A DNA stretch of 9,758 bases from Methylotetracoccus sp. (GTDB taxonomy: Bacteria > Pseudomonadota > Gammaproteobacteria > Methylococcales > Methylococcaceae), in NCBI GenBank assembly GCA_025458755.1, contig JALORT010000040.1, positions 1 through 9,758 of the forward strand, in the 5' to 3' direction. Below, piece by piece: positions 1 to 7,117 of the stretch (positions are counted from its first letter, which is position 1; every line of letters starts with the position of its first letter). The notes under the pieces were generated by a model. The model made no database searches, was not told where the DNA came from, and was given only the letters and a program-made list of their open reading frames with translations. The position numbers and the translations under genes were made by a program.

Positions 1-1
1 G

Positions 2-70
2 GCGCACGAGAAGATCGACGAATTCTCGTCGGAAGAGTGGGACCACACGTTCAAGGTGAACATCTACGGC
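2..70 (+). CDS. Short-chain dehydrogenase/reductase (SDR) fragment, truncated at both ends
   Basis: Frame 2 from the left edge encodes about 23 residues that read like the middle of a classical SDR (NAD(P)-dependent oxidoreductase of the YghA/YhdF type). The stretch EEWDHTFKVNIYG matches the family pattern in which an acidic/Trp segment (e.g. EEQWD.TF) leads into the conserved Asn of the NxY/NIF-type helix, just before the segment that carries the active site Ser and YxxxK. After the Gly at 68-70 the similarity stops, and the frame ends at a TGA at 98-100, inside DNA that codes for a thioredoxin in another frame. No start, cofactor-binding or catalytic residues lie in the window. Identification rests on a short motif. 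It may be a gene remnant or an assembly chimera at a contig end. Confidence 0.5.
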
Positions 71-438
71 TCTCGGACTTGCGTGGCGGACCGGTGTTGA
101 TTACGTTCTGGGCCAGCGATTGTGGGCCCTGTCTGTCCGAGATTCCAGACCTCGATAAACTGCAACGGGAATGGTCTACGCGGGGATTGCAGCTGATTGC
201 TGTAGCCATGCGGTACGATCTTCCAAGCCGAGTGTGGTCTTTGGTGCAGTCGGCGCGCCCCTCGTACCGGGTCGTGCTCGATTCCTCAGGCGCGCTGGCG
301 GCGGCTTTCGGACGCGTCTCCGCTGTGCCTACGACCTTTCTGATCGCGCCGGACGGTACCCTTCGCGAGCGATTGGTGGGACCGATCGATTTTGCGACGG
401 TTCGTCATCACCTCTTCATGATGCTCGGAGATTTCTGA
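37..438 (+). CDS. TlpA/ResA-like thioredoxin-fold protein, 5' end probably missing
   Basis: This is a thioredoxin-fold thiol-disulfide oxidoreductase of the TlpA/AhpC-TSA type. Counting from the GTG at 37, it shows LSDLRGGPVLITFWA (start of the fold), the redox motif C29-G-P-C32, a central strand LQLIAVAM, the cis-proline loop V97-P98-T and a final strand FLIAPDG. Family members usually reduce disulfides outside the cytoplasm and begin with a signal peptide or membrane anchor. None is visible here, and residues before about GEHLRLSDLRG do not look like the family. The real 5' end is therefore probably lost at the junction near 55-72, and the GTG at 37 is only the first possible start. The stop is 3 nt before hemJ, so the two are probably cotranscribed. 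A role in handling haem or cytochrome thiols is a guess from that neighbour. Confidence 0.8.
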   Translation: MGPHVQGEHLRLSDLRGGPVLITFWASDCGPCLSEIPDLDKLQREWSTRGLQLIAVAMRYDLPSRVWSLVQSARPSYRVVLDSSGALAAAFGRVSAVPTTFLIAPDGTLRERLVGPIDFATVRHHLFMMLGDF

Positions 439-441
439 ACG

Positions 442-864
442 ATGTGGCTCAAGGCTTTTCACCTGATCTTCATGGTCACCTGGTTTGCCGGCTTGTTCTA
501 TCTGCCACGGCTGTTTGTCTATCATGCAATGACCGGCGATGTCGTGAGTATCGAACGGTTCAAGATCATGGAGCGCAAGCTGTATTTCGGCATCATGATG
601 CCTGGCATGGTGCTGACGTTGCTGTTCGGCGTTTGGATGTTGACCGACTATGCGTGGGAACTGTACCGCAAGGAGGCTTGGCTGCACGCGAAGCTGACAC
701 TGATTGTGCTGCTCGTCGCGTATCATTTTCTATGCGGGAAATGGCTGTCTGATTTTGCCCGCGATCGGAATTCACATAGCCATGTGTTCTTCCGCTGGAT
801 CAACGAAATCCCCGTTTTGTTTTTGTTCGCGATCGTTATCTTGGCGACCTTGAAGCCGTTTTGA
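442..864 (+). CDS. hemJ: Protoporphyrinogen IX oxidase, HemJ family (UPF0093/TIGR00701)
   Basis: HemJ is the haem b-containing membrane enzyme that oxidises protoporphyrinogen IX to protoporphyrin IX, the penultimate step of haem synthesis, in many bacteria lacking HemG or HemY. The 140-residue length is typical. Four membrane helices are visible at about 5-27, 49-68, 82-101 and 120-138. Family signatures include the N-terminal KAFHLIFMVTWFAGLFYLPR with H7 and R23, MERKLYF (K46), WLHAKL (H82, K84) and the C-terminal FRWINEIP (N121, E122). A GGAG at 427-430, inside the end of the thioredoxin gene, sits 11 nt before the ATG, consistent with translational coupling. An older CopD-like label would also be seen in databases, but the signature fits HemJ better. 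Confidence 0.9.
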   Translation: MWLKAFHLIFMVTWFAGLFYLPRLFVYHAMTGDVVSIERFKIMERKLYFGIMMPGMVLTLLFGVWMLTDYAWELYRKEAWLHAKLTLIVLLVAYHFLCGKWLSDFARDRNSHSHVFFRWINEIPVLFLFAIVILATLKPF

Positions 865-956
865 TGGCGCCACCGGAAACAACACGTGAGAGGCTCAAGA
901 TCGCAGAACGCCGTGACATTCGGGCTGCCGATGGAACGAAAGCCGAGAGGCCGTTG

Positions 957-962
957 TAAAAT
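957..962 (+). promoter_or_regulatory. Candidate -10 element upstream of the FmdB-type gene
   Basis: TAAAAT lies in a short AT-rich patch about 31 nt before the FmdB-type start, in otherwise GC-rich DNA. No convincing -35 hexamer is seen at the right distance, so this is a weak call. The rest of the 129-nt gap after hemJ shows no gene and no clear terminator. Confidence 0.2.
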
Positions 963-993
963 AGACCTATTGAAACGATCTCGGAGCCTTCAC

Positions 994-1215
994 ATGCCCA
1001 CTTATGATTATCATTGTCACACCTGCCGGAAGGACTTTACGGCGATGCACAAGATCAGTGAGCCGGCGCCGAATTGTCCGGCCTGCGGCGGTGAGGTCAG
1101 CAAAAAAGTTTCGGCCCCAGCGGTGCATGGCGGCAGCGCGGGGCATCAGTCTTCGCCAACCGCGCCGGCGGCAGCCCACGGCTGCGGTGCCGGCGCGTGT
1201 GGATGCCGTCATTAG
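994..1215 (+). CDS. FmdB/CxxC_CxxC_SSSS family zinc ribbon protein
   Basis: This 73-residue protein opens with MPTYDYHCHTCRKDF and has paired knuckles C8-x2-C11 and C28-x2-C31. That is the hallmark of the FmdB-type putative regulatory zinc ribbon family (zinc-ribbon_8). Family function is not firmly known; the name comes from a gene near formamidase in Methylophilus. After the ribbon (to about residue 40) comes a low-complexity linker rich in Ala, Gly, Pro, Ser and His, ending in a second Cys/His cluster (HGCGAGACGCRH, C64, C69, C71). The ATG at 994 is chosen because GGAG at 983-986 lies 7 nt upstream and the family always begins near MP.Y.Y.C. An upstream in-frame GTG at 886 would add unrelated sequence. 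In many proteobacteria this gene precedes aspS, but here it does not; the next gene is convergent rne. Confidence 0.88.
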   Translation: MPTYDYHCHTCRKDFTAMHKISEPAPNCPACGGEVSKKVSAPAVHGGSAGHQSSPTAPAAAHGCGAGACGCRH

Positions 1216-1304
1216 CGGCCGACTTTAGTCACGGTACGCTCCCGCGCATTCGTCGGAGTCGCGGCGCGAGCATTGACGGGACGAGCCTTCCAGTCGATGC
1301 CGCC

Positions 1305-3854
1305 TTACTCCGGAATGGCCTCCAGTTTGTCGCTTGCGGATGATGAGGGCTGGGGGCCGCCCTGCGGCTCGGACACGACTCCGCCGAAAGAGGTCGGCTC
1401 TGATTCATGACCGCTTTCGCCGGGCGAATTAGGCGAATCGGCCAATTCCGATCCACTCGCCGCGTTCCGCGGCGCAAAGCGCTTGTCGCGCCGTCCCCGT
1501 CCCCTGCGCCGGGACGGCCGCCGGACTACCGGATTGTTCGCGGCGGGGGCGGCGAAGTCTTCGCTTCCGGATGGCGATTCGGGGTGGTCGGAAGCGATCC
1601 CTTGCTCGTCCCTGGCCCCGGCGGATGCTCCAGTCTCTTCGGCGGTAAAGATCACATCGCTTGGCGCTGGTTCAAGCTCGGGCCGTCGATGCTCACTCCA
1701 GGAGCTCTCGTCAGCGCCTGCATCTTCCCTGGCAAAGGAATTCGGCGCTGCCGGGAGCCGGTCGCGGGTGCGGGCCGTTTCGGCCGGTGCGCCGCCGCCT
1801 CCCGACGTCGCGACGGCTTCGTCGGTATTCGCCGGTTCCAAGCGTGTGCGGCTGGCATGACCGCCGCGTTCGGAGCTTGAGGTCCGCTGGTGGCTTTCGC
1901 CACCGCCGTCGCCGCGCCGGGAGCGGCGGCGGCGACTACCGTTTCGTTTAGGCAACTCGCGCCGCTGCGATTCGCCTTGACGACCTTCTTCCTCGACACT
2001 GTCCGGCGGTGCCGAGGATGTGGTTGCGCTCTGGGAATCCCGGCGCTCCGGCGCTCTTCGGGAAACGGCCGGCTTCGGTCGCGGCGAGGCGGAGGGCTTA
2101 GTCCGCGGCCCCGCCGACACGGGGCTCTCAACGCGGGAGGCTTCGGTGCTCACAGCTTCTTCTTCCGGCCATCCGCTGGTGAGAATGCTTAGGAACCTCT
2201 TAATGAATCCTCCGGTTTGTTTCGGCGGTGAGGCGGGTGCCGGTGAAGCCGGCATGAAATCGCGGATGACCGGGCTCTGCGCGGTGGTCGGCGGCAACTC
2301 CCTGCTCGAGATCGGACGGAGTGCTTCGTCCTCCTTGATCAGGCCGTAACTGGGGCGGGCCGGTTCGTCTTCGCCCGCTGCGCCGCTGCGCAGTCTTTGG
2401 ATTTCGTAGGCCGGCGTTTCCAGATGCTTGCTCGGGATGATCATCAGCCCGACGCCATGTCGTTGCTCGATTTGTTCTATGTTGGTGCGCTTTTCATTAA
2501 GCAAGAAGGTCGCCACCTCGATCGGCACCTGTGCGATGATCCGATCGGTATTCTTCTTCATCGCCTCTTCTTCCAATAATCGGAGGATCGAGAGGGAAAG
2601 CGATTCGACGCTGCGGATGGTTCCCTGGCCCTTGCAGCGGGGGCAGGTCAACAGAGTCGATTCACTCAACGACGGGCGGAGACGCTGGCGGGACATCTCC
2701 AGCAGCCCGAAGCGAGTAATTCTCCCCATCTGGATCCTGGCCCGGTCGCTCTTGATCGCATCGCGCAGCCGATTCTCCACCGCCCGCTGGTTTCGTGCCG
2801 CCATCATGTCGATGAAGTCGATCACCAGCAGCCCGCCCAGATCACGCAGCCGAAGCTGCCGCGCCAGTTCGTCGGCCGCTTCGAGGTTCGTGTTCAACGC
2901 GGTTTCCTCGATGTCGCTTCCTTTTGTGGCGCGTGCCGAGTTGATATCGATCGTGGTCAACGCTTCAGTATGGTCGATCACAATCGCGCCGCCCGAGGGC
3001 AGGGGGACCTCGCGTGCGTACGCGCGCTCGATCTGACTCTCGATCTGGTAACGGCTGAATAGCGGAACCGTATCTTGATACAGTTTGGCGCGGTCGATGA
3101 ACTGCGGCATCACTTGCTGCAGGAAGCTCTGCACGAGCTTGTGCGTGGACGGGTTGTCAATCAGAATTTCGTCGATGTCGCCGCGCAGGTGATCGCGCAA
3201 GGCGCGGATGATGACGTTGCTTTCCTGAAAAATCAGAAACGGAGCGGTCTTTTCATGAGCCGAGCGCTCGATTGCTTCCCATAGCTGCAACAGATAGTTG
3301 AGGTCCCACTGAAGCTCTTCCGCGCTTTTGCCGCCTCCCGCAGTGCGGACGATCAGTCCCATGCCTTCGGGAACCTGGACCTGACTCATGACTTCACGCA
3401 TGTCGGAGCGGACATCGCCCTCGATTCTGCGCGAGATGCCCCCGGCCTTGGGATTATTCGGCATCAACACCAGATAGCTGCCGGCGAGGCTGATATAAGT
3501 CGTCAGCGCCGCGCCCTTGTTTCCGCGCTCCTCTTTCTCGATTTGAACGATCAGCTGCTGGCCTTCGCGGATCAGTTCTTTGATCTCGCGCCGACTGACG
3601 TCCTCTTCCCCGGGAGAGGAATAATTGTCGGGATTGATTTCCTTGAACGGCAGGAACCCGTGGCGATCGGAGCCGTAATTGACAAACGCCGCTTCCAGGC
3701 TCGGTTCTACGCGGGTGATCACACCCTTGTAGATATTCGCCTTCTTTTGTTCCTTCGAAGGAACTTCTATGTCGAAATCATACAGTTTCTGGCCATCGAC
3801 GAGGGCGACGCGGAGTTCTTCCGGTTGCGTCGCATTGATCAACATTCTTCTCAT
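1305..3854 (-). CDS. rne: Ribonuclease E
   Basis: This is the essential endoribonuclease that starts mRNA decay and processes rRNA and tRNA, and scaffolds the degradosome. The 849-residue protein begins [22 protein letters not shown], almost as in E. coli. The S1 domain is at about 35-125 and the 5' sensor region carries R170. The catalytic DNase I-like domain has the Mg-binding residues D303 ([10 protein letters not shown]) and D346 (VIDFIDM). The Zn-link C404-PR-C407 joins protomers, and a small domain follows to about 490. The C-terminal half is low-complexity and probably disordered. It holds an amphipathic segment at 548-562 ([15 protein letters not shown]) resembling the membrane-binding segment A of E. 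coli, then Arg-rich RNA-binding stretches at about 631-647 and 778-793. The E. coli protein is longer (1061 residues). RNase G is excluded by this long tail. The ATG at 3854 follows a GAGGA about 9-10 nt upstream. Confidence 0.97.
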   Translation of the reverse strand: MRRMLINATQPEELRVALVDGQKLYDFDIEVPSKEQKKANIYKGVITRVEPSLEAAFVNYGSDRHGFLPFKEINPDNYSSPGEEDVSRREIKELIREGQQLIVQIEKEERGNKGAALTTYISLAGSYLVLMPNNPKAGGISRRIEGDVRSDMREVMSQVQVPEGMGLIVRTAGGGKSAEELQWDLNYLLQLWEAIERSAHEKTAPFLIFQESNVIIRALRDHLRGDIDEILIDNPSTHKLVQSFLQQVMPQFIDRAKLYQDTVPLFSRYQIESQIERAYAREVPLPSGGAIVIDHTEALTTIDINSARATKGSDIEETALNTNLEAADELARQLRLRDLGGLLVIDFIDMMAARNQRAVENRLRDAIKSDRARIQMGRITRFGLLEMSRQRLRPSLSESTLLTCPRCKGQGTIRSVESLSLSILRLLEEEAMKKNTDRIIAQVPIEVATFLLNEKRTNIEQIEQRHGVGLMIIPSKHLETPAYEIQRLRSGAAGEDEPARPSYGLIKEDEALRPISSRELPPTTAQSPVIRDFMPASPAPASPPKQTGGFIKRFLSILTSGWPEEEAVSTEASRVESPVSAGPRTKPSASPRPKPAVSRRAPERRDSQSATTSSAPPDSVEEEGRQGESQRRELPKRNGSRRRRSRRGDGGGESHQRTSSSERGGHASRTRLEPANTDEAVATSGGGGAPAETARTRDRLPAAPNSFAREDAGADESSWSEHRRPELEPAPSDVIFTAEETGASAGARDEQGIASDHPESPSGSEDFAAPAANNPVVRRPSRRRGRGRRDKRFAPRNAASGSELADSPNSPGESGHESEPTSFGGVVSEPQGGPQPSSSASDKLEAIPE

Positions 3855-3921
3855 GAAATAGTGTCCTCGGTGCAGCTACCGAGATTTTCCCAAAGCGGAA
3901 CGGGCCGATTTCTTCGTTCAT
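3778..3921 (-). CDS. Possible 47-codon upstream ORF overlapping the rne start
   Basis: On the rne strand, an ATG at 3921 opens a 47-codon frame that reads [14 protein letters not shown]..., passes over the rne ATG in the +1 frame and stops at TGA (3780-3778). AGAGG at 3931-3935 lies 9 nt before this ATG, a good Shine-Dalgarno distance. GAGG of that site can also pair with CCTC just before the ATG (3922-3934). No homologue is recognised, and the second half is simply the rne coding sequence read out of frame. If translated, ribosomes would pass over the rne ribosome binding site and could unfold the hairpin there. It may equally be chance. Confidence 0.15.
   Translation of the reverse strand: MNEEIGPFRFGKISVAAPRTLFHEKNVDQCDATGRTPRRPRRWPETV
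3866..3883 (-). promoter_or_regulatory. Hairpin over the rne Shine-Dalgarno
   Basis: In the rne transcript, CTCGGT-AGCTGC-ACCGAG forms a perfect 6-bp stem with a 6-nt loop. The 3' arm ends in the GAG of the Shine-Dalgarno GAGGAC, which lies just upstream of the rne ATG at 3854. Pairing would partly hide the ribosome binding site. Known gammaproteobacterial rne genes autoregulate through hairpins in their 5' leader, so a regulatory role is plausible but inferred. Confidence 0.45.
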
Positions 3922-3946
3922 GAGGACAAGCCTCTTTCTTGGGCCG

Positions 3947-4014
3947 GGTCGAATAGACCGTTCATGGTGTTCGCATCGAAACCGCGGCGTCTCGCGTAGC
4001 GAGGCTTCGGTTCC
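3947..4014 (-). promoter_or_regulatory. Structured rne 5' leader, possible rne5-type element
   Basis: Two further hairpins lie upstream of rne in the leader. One is GGTC-TATTC-GACC (3959-3947). The other, 4014-3978, is two-tiered: an outer AACCG/CGGTT stem, an asymmetric internal loop (AAGC against ACGCCG), then an inner CTCGC-TAC-GCGAG stem. In E. coli the rne leader carries hairpins that RNase E binds to control its own mRNA, and the Rfam family rne5 describes this element. The position, strand and internal-loop shape fit such an element. I did not match the primary sequence to the E. coli hairpins. Confidence 0.4.
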
Positions 4015-4088
4015 TGTACCGTGCTGTACGCTTGGGAAGATCCGGAGGCGTGACGTGTCCGCCCGTCTGGGGTCGAGCGAAAAAACCC

Positions 4089-4116
4089 GTAATACTTCAT
4101 TGCGATCAGTTCAAAG
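4089..4116 (-). promoter_or_regulatory. Candidate sigma-70 promoter for rne
   Basis: On the minus strand, CTTTGA (4116-4111) is followed after 16 nt by TATTAC (4094-4089). Both hexamers are partial matches to the sigma-70 consensus. Transcription would begin near 4082 and give a leader of about 227 nt, including all the hairpins described for rne. Confidence 0.3.
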
Positions 4117-4119
4117 ACA

Positions 4120-4418
4120 AGGCGCGCCTTGAATCGGGGTGCTCTGTTGGGCCGAGCGCGGTCGTAGAAACAGCCTTCTGGCGGTGCGTTACGGCCTGGT
4201 CTTCGCCGCTAGCGGTATTCGTGACGGCAGCTCTCGGTGTGTTCGGTGTCGAGCGGGGTACGTCCGATCACGACATGGATTCCATCGTCCCGGATGCTGC
4301 CTGTAAGAAGCGCGGAGCTGAACAGTGGTCCATCACCGCGGTTTCCAAGCCTTTTCCCTGGACTCCCGACCTGCAGTCTTGCGACTCGGTGCGGAAAACC
4401 TCTCTCTGAACTGACGGC
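4120..4418 (+). other. Intergenic DNA between rne and rluC leaders, no gene seen
   Basis: This is the middle of the 616-nt divergent region between rne and rluC. Several open frames cross it, but none has a good ribosome binding site, a recognisable domain or protein-like composition. One is merely an upstream in-frame extension of rluC from 4237. A 10-bp palindrome, CCGCTAGCGG, lies at 4206-4215. I see no tRNA, clear terminator or repeat. It may hold upstream regulatory sites for either gene or a small RNA. Confidence 0.4.
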
Positions 4419-4427
4419 TAATATAAC
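4419..4427 (+). promoter_or_regulatory. Candidate -10 region for the rluC cluster
   Basis: The only AT-rich patch just upstream of rluC contains overlapping TAATAT and TATAAC hexamers about 45 nt before the start codon. No good -35 hexamer is seen 16-18 nt upstream, so the site would need an activator or be weak. The following plus-strand genes are close together and may be read from here. Confidence 0.3.
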
Positions 4428-4453
4428 AAGCTTGTCAGGCGGCATCAATTTGC

Positions 4454-4460
4454 GGGAGGA
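4454..4460 (+). promoter_or_regulatory. rluC ribosome binding site
   Basis: GGGAGGA is a near-perfect Shine-Dalgarno, 10 nt before the ATG at 4471. It decides the rluC start against the in-frame upstream ATG/GTG codons back to 4237 and the ATG at 4480. Confidence 0.75.
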
Positions 4461-4470
4461 ACTTGATATC

Positions 4471-5433
4471 ATGCCAACCATGGACGAAGATTTCAATTCA
4501 AGACCTCAGGCCAGCCTTGTACGCATCGACGACAACCATGCCGGCCAACGTATTGACAATTTTTTGATGACGCGGCTGAAAGGTGTGCCGAAAAGCCATG
4601 TCTATCGCATCCTCCGTACCGGACAAGTGCGGCTGAACGGGGGGCGGATACCGGCAGGTCGACGGCTCGTTGCGGGTGATGTCGTTCGCATGCCGCCGCT
4701 GCGCACAGGGCTCCACGAGCATGCGGTCCTGCCGTTGGCCGAGGGTTTCCGTCGGCGCCTGGAATCCAGCATTCTGCTCGAGGATTCCGAGATTCTCGTG
4801 ATTAATAAGCCGGCCAGGATTGCCGTTCACGGCGGCAGCGGGTTGGCTTTGGGAATCATCGAAGGCCTGCGCCGCGCGCGCGGAGAAGAAAAATTCCTCG
4901 AACTGGTTCACCGTTTGGATCGCGATACCTCGGGCTGTCTGGTGATTGCCAAGAAACGCAGCGCGTTGCGCTGTCTGCACCAACAGTTTCGTGAAAACCA
5001 GGTTGGTAAGGAATATCTTGCGCTACTGGACGGTCACTGGAAAGAAACATCCCGAACGATCGCGGTTCCGTTGGAGAAGAATGTCCTCCAAAGCGGGGAA
5101 CGGCTGGTCAAGGCGTCGGATCACGGCAAGGCGGCCGTGACCCGGTTTCGGCGCCGGCATTCTTATCGCGAATGGACTTTGGTCGAGGCGGAACCGGAGA
5201 CCGGCCGAACCCATCAGATCAGAGTTCATGCCCAATGTCTCGGCTACCCGATCGCGGGTGATGAGCGTTACGGCTCGCCGGAGCGACTCCGCGAGGCGCA
5301 TCGGATCGGCTTGCGACGACTGTTTCTGCACGCCTCGCGCGTGTCGTTTGCACACCCGGCTACCGACCAGCGGCTCTCTCTGGAAGCGCCGCTGGATCCC
5401 GAGCTGCAGCAGTTCCTGACTGCGCTGCGATGA
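4471..5433 (+). CDS. rluC: 23S rRNA pseudouridine synthase RluC (positions 955/2504/2580)
   Basis: RluC isomerises uridines 955, 2504 and 2580 (E. coli numbering) in 23S rRNA near the peptidyl transferase centre. The 320-residue protein has an N-terminal S4 RNA-binding domain at about 26-75 (AGQRIDNFL...LKGVPKS..YRILR.GQVR). The RsuA/RluA catalytic domain follows, with NKPARIAVHGGSG at 112-124, the catalytic D150 in HRLDRDTSG, KKRSALR at 161-167 and GRTHQIRVH at 245-253. VHGGSGL...GIIEGLR and LQSGERLVK are RluC-like features that separate it from RluD and RluA. Length matches E. coli RluC (about 319). The gene is divergent from rne, an arrangement also seen in E. coli, and overlaps the next gene by 4 nt. 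Confidence 0.95.
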   Translation: MPTMDEDFNSRPQASLVRIDDNHAGQRIDNFLMTRLKGVPKSHVYRILRTGQVRLNGGRIPAGRRLVAGDVVRMPPLRTGLHEHAVLPLAEGFRRRLESSILLEDSEILVINKPARIAVHGGSGLALGIIEGLRRARGEEKFLELVHRLDRDTSGCLVIAKKRSALRCLHQQFRENQVGKEYLALLDGHWKETSRTIAVPLEKNVLQSGERLVKASDHGKAAVTRFRRRHSYREWTLVEAEPETGRTHQIRVHAQCLGYPIAGDERYGSPERLREAHRIGLRRLFLHASRVSFAHPATDQRLSLEAPLDPELQQFLTALR

Positions 5434-6080
5434 CGAAGCGGCGCTTCGATGTGCTGATCTTCGACTGGGACGGCACGCTTTTCGATTCGATCGAATGGAT
5501 TGTGGACTGCCTGCAGCAGGCGGCCGACGACTCAGGTATCCGGAAACCTTCGCGCGAAGCGGCGCGGTCGGTGATTGGCCTAGGGCTTGGTGAGGCCCTG
5601 CAAACCTTGTTTCCTGATCAGAGGGAGGAGGGCCTGGAGACGTTGATGGACTGTTACAGGCGCCGTTATTTCGCCAGAGAGATCAGCCCGGCCGATCTGT
5701 TCGACGGCGTGCCGGAGATGCTCGAGGAATTGCGGAGGCAAAGGTTCCTGCTGGCGGTCGCGACCGGCAAGGCACGCCGTGGTCTCGATCGGGCGCTGCG
5801 CGGCACCGGGATCGCGCACGTGTTCAGTGCAACACGCTGCGCCGACGAGGCTGCCTCGAAACCTCATCCGGCGATGCTGAATCAAATCATCGAGTCGCTG
5901 GGCGTTGACCGTGGCCAGGCCGTGATGATCGGCGATACGACCCATGATCTGCAGATGGCGGGTAACGCCGGGATCGCCGGCATCGGTGTCACGTGCGGCG
6001 CGCATCGCCGGGAGGAACTCGCGGCTCTGGCCCCGATCGCCTGTCTCGGGGATGTCCGCGAACTTCTCTCGATCATTTAG
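5430..6080 (+). CDS. HAD-superfamily subfamily IA phosphatase (phosphoglycolate phosphatase-like)
   Basis: This is a 216-residue haloacid dehalogenase-type hydrolase with all four motifs. Motif I is FDWDGTLFDS (nucleophile D12, acid/base D14), motif II is AVATGK (T112), the motif III lysine is K144 in SKPHP, and motif IV is MIGDTTHDLQMA (D169, D173). The helical cap between motifs I and II (about 20-90) places it in subfamily IA, like phosphoglycolate phosphatase and pyrophosphatase PpaX. The exact substrate cannot be told from sequence. The start is fixed by the ATGA overlap with the rluC stop, which implies translational coupling. HAD phosphatases of this kind commonly follow rluC in gammaproteobacteria (family knowledge), suggesting a housekeeping metabolite clean-up role. 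A gph label would be possible but is not established. Confidence 0.88.
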   Translation: MTKRRFDVLIFDWDGTLFDSIEWIVDCLQQAADDSGIRKPSREAARSVIGLGLGEALQTLFPDQREEGLETLMDCYRRRYFAREISPADLFDGVPEMLEELRRQRFLLAVATGKARRGLDRALRGTGIAHVFSATRCADEAASKPHPAMLNQIIESLGVDRGQAVMIGDTTHDLQMAGNAGIAGIGVTCGAHRREELAALAPIACLGDVRELLSII

Positions 6081-6116
6081 ACCCGAATCATTCCAGGGGC
6101 AACAGAAACATTAGCT

Positions 6117-7100
6117 ATGACTGAAGAGCAAACGGCTGGCGACCCGCGCAAGGCGAGTCCGAACGGGAATTCGCCATGGGAGCGTGAGGTGATCGAGAAA
6201 GTCCTGCTCGAATCGCTGAGGGAACAACGGCGCGCTCGGCGCTGGTCATTAGGGTTTAGGCTTGCGCTGCTGGCTTACCTTGTGGTGGCGTTGTGGTTGG
6301 CAGCCGCACCGTTTTCAGACAGCAAGATTGGCAAGGCGAAGGAACATACGGCCGTCGTCGACGTCAACGGGTTGATTAGCGAGAGTGGCAAGACCAGCGC
6401 TGAGAACATCATCAAGGGACTCAAGTCCGCCCTCGACAGTAAGGGAACCAAAGGGATCATCCTGAAGATGAACACTCCTGGCGGGACTCCGGTTCAGGCC
6501 GATTACGTTTATCGGGAGATCCGGGCGATCAAGAAAACCCGCCCGGCGATGCCGGTCATCGCGGTCGTCACGGATCTTTGCGCATCAGGCGGCTATTACA
6601 TCGCCGCGGCGTCCGACAAAATTTATGTCAATCCATCCAGCATCGTCGGGTCGATCGGTGTGATCATGAACAGCTTTGGCTTCGTTCAAGCGATGGAAAA
6701 ACTGGGTATAGAGAGGCGAGCGTTCACTGCGGGCGAACACAAGGCGCTGCTCGATCCGTTCCAGGCGATCAACCCGACAGAAAGAGCCCAGGTGCAGAAA
6801 GTTTTGAACGGGATTCATCAGCAATTCATCGAGGCGGTTCGCGAAGGGCGCGGTACTCGCCTGAAGCCGCATCCGGATCTCTTTTCCGGGCTCGTTTGGA
6901 CCGGTGCTGAAGGCATCGAGTTGGGGCTGGTCGATGCGTTCGGCGATGTGCGCTCGGTTGCGGAGAAGGAGATCGGTGCTCCGGAGTTGGTCAACTTTAC
7001 CCGGAAGGAAGACTGGTTCGAGAGGGTTGCCGACCGTCTGGGTACCGCGCTGGGCGCGGTCCTGTCGGCTTCCGCTTTGGCCGGGGTAAGTCTCCGATAA
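6117..7100 (+). CDS. sppA: Signal peptide peptidase SppA, short (36K) type, S49 family
   Basis: This is a membrane-anchored serine protease of MEROPS family S49 that degrades cleaved signal peptides and other membrane-associated peptides. The 327-residue protein has a cytoplasmic N-terminal stretch with the common WEREVIEKVLLESLREQRRAR pattern, a single membrane helix at about 46-65 and one protease domain outside. The nucleophile is S157 (DLCASGGYY) and the general base is K209 (TAGEHKALLDPF). Other signatures are MNTPGG at 118-123 and NPSSIVGSIGVI at 172-183. Length fits the single-domain form (as in Bacillus and most non-enteric bacteria) rather than the 67K E. coli enzyme. It begins 36 nt after the HAD gene. 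The Shine-Dalgarno is weak (AGGGG about 19 nt upstream), so the start is supported mainly by protein similarity. Confidence 0.93.
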   Translation: MTEEQTAGDPRKASPNGNSPWEREVIEKVLLESLREQRRARRWSLGFRLALLAYLVVALWLAAAPFSDSKIGKAKEHTAVVDVNGLISESGKTSAENIIKGLKSALDSKGTKGIILKMNTPGGTPVQADYVYREIRAIKKTRPAMPVIAVVTDLCASGGYYIAAASDKIYVNPSSIVGSIGVIMNSFGFVQAMEKLGIERRAFTAGEHKALLDPFQAINPTERAQVQKVLNGIHQQFIEAVREGRGTRLKPHPDLFSGLVWTGAEGIELGLVDAFGDVRSVAEKEIGAPELVNFTRKEDWFERVADRLGTALGAVLSASALAGVSLR

Positions 7101-7117
7101 TCGCCATTTGCACTGCT

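Noticed and set aside
886..993. Upstream in-frame GTG extension of the FmdB-type gene
   Set aside because: Family members begin at MPxYxYxC, and GGAG lies 7 nt before the ATG at 994.
1238..1271. GCTC-C-CGC / GCG-C-GAGC inverted repeat between the FmdB-type gene and rne as a terminator
   Set aside because: The stem has a mismatch, a long loop and no T-run on either strand; it could be chance in GC-rich DNA.
1407..2349. Several plus-strand open frames of 96-157 codons opposite the 3' half of rne
   Set aside because: They lie antisense to the low-complexity, GC-rich RNase E tail, are rich in Arg/Ala/Gly, and show no domain or ribosome binding site.
4237..4470. In-frame upstream extension of rluC by 78 codons
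   Set aside because: The RluC family starts near the S4 domain, a strong GGGAGGA sits 10 nt before the ATG at 4471, and the extension has no family similarity.
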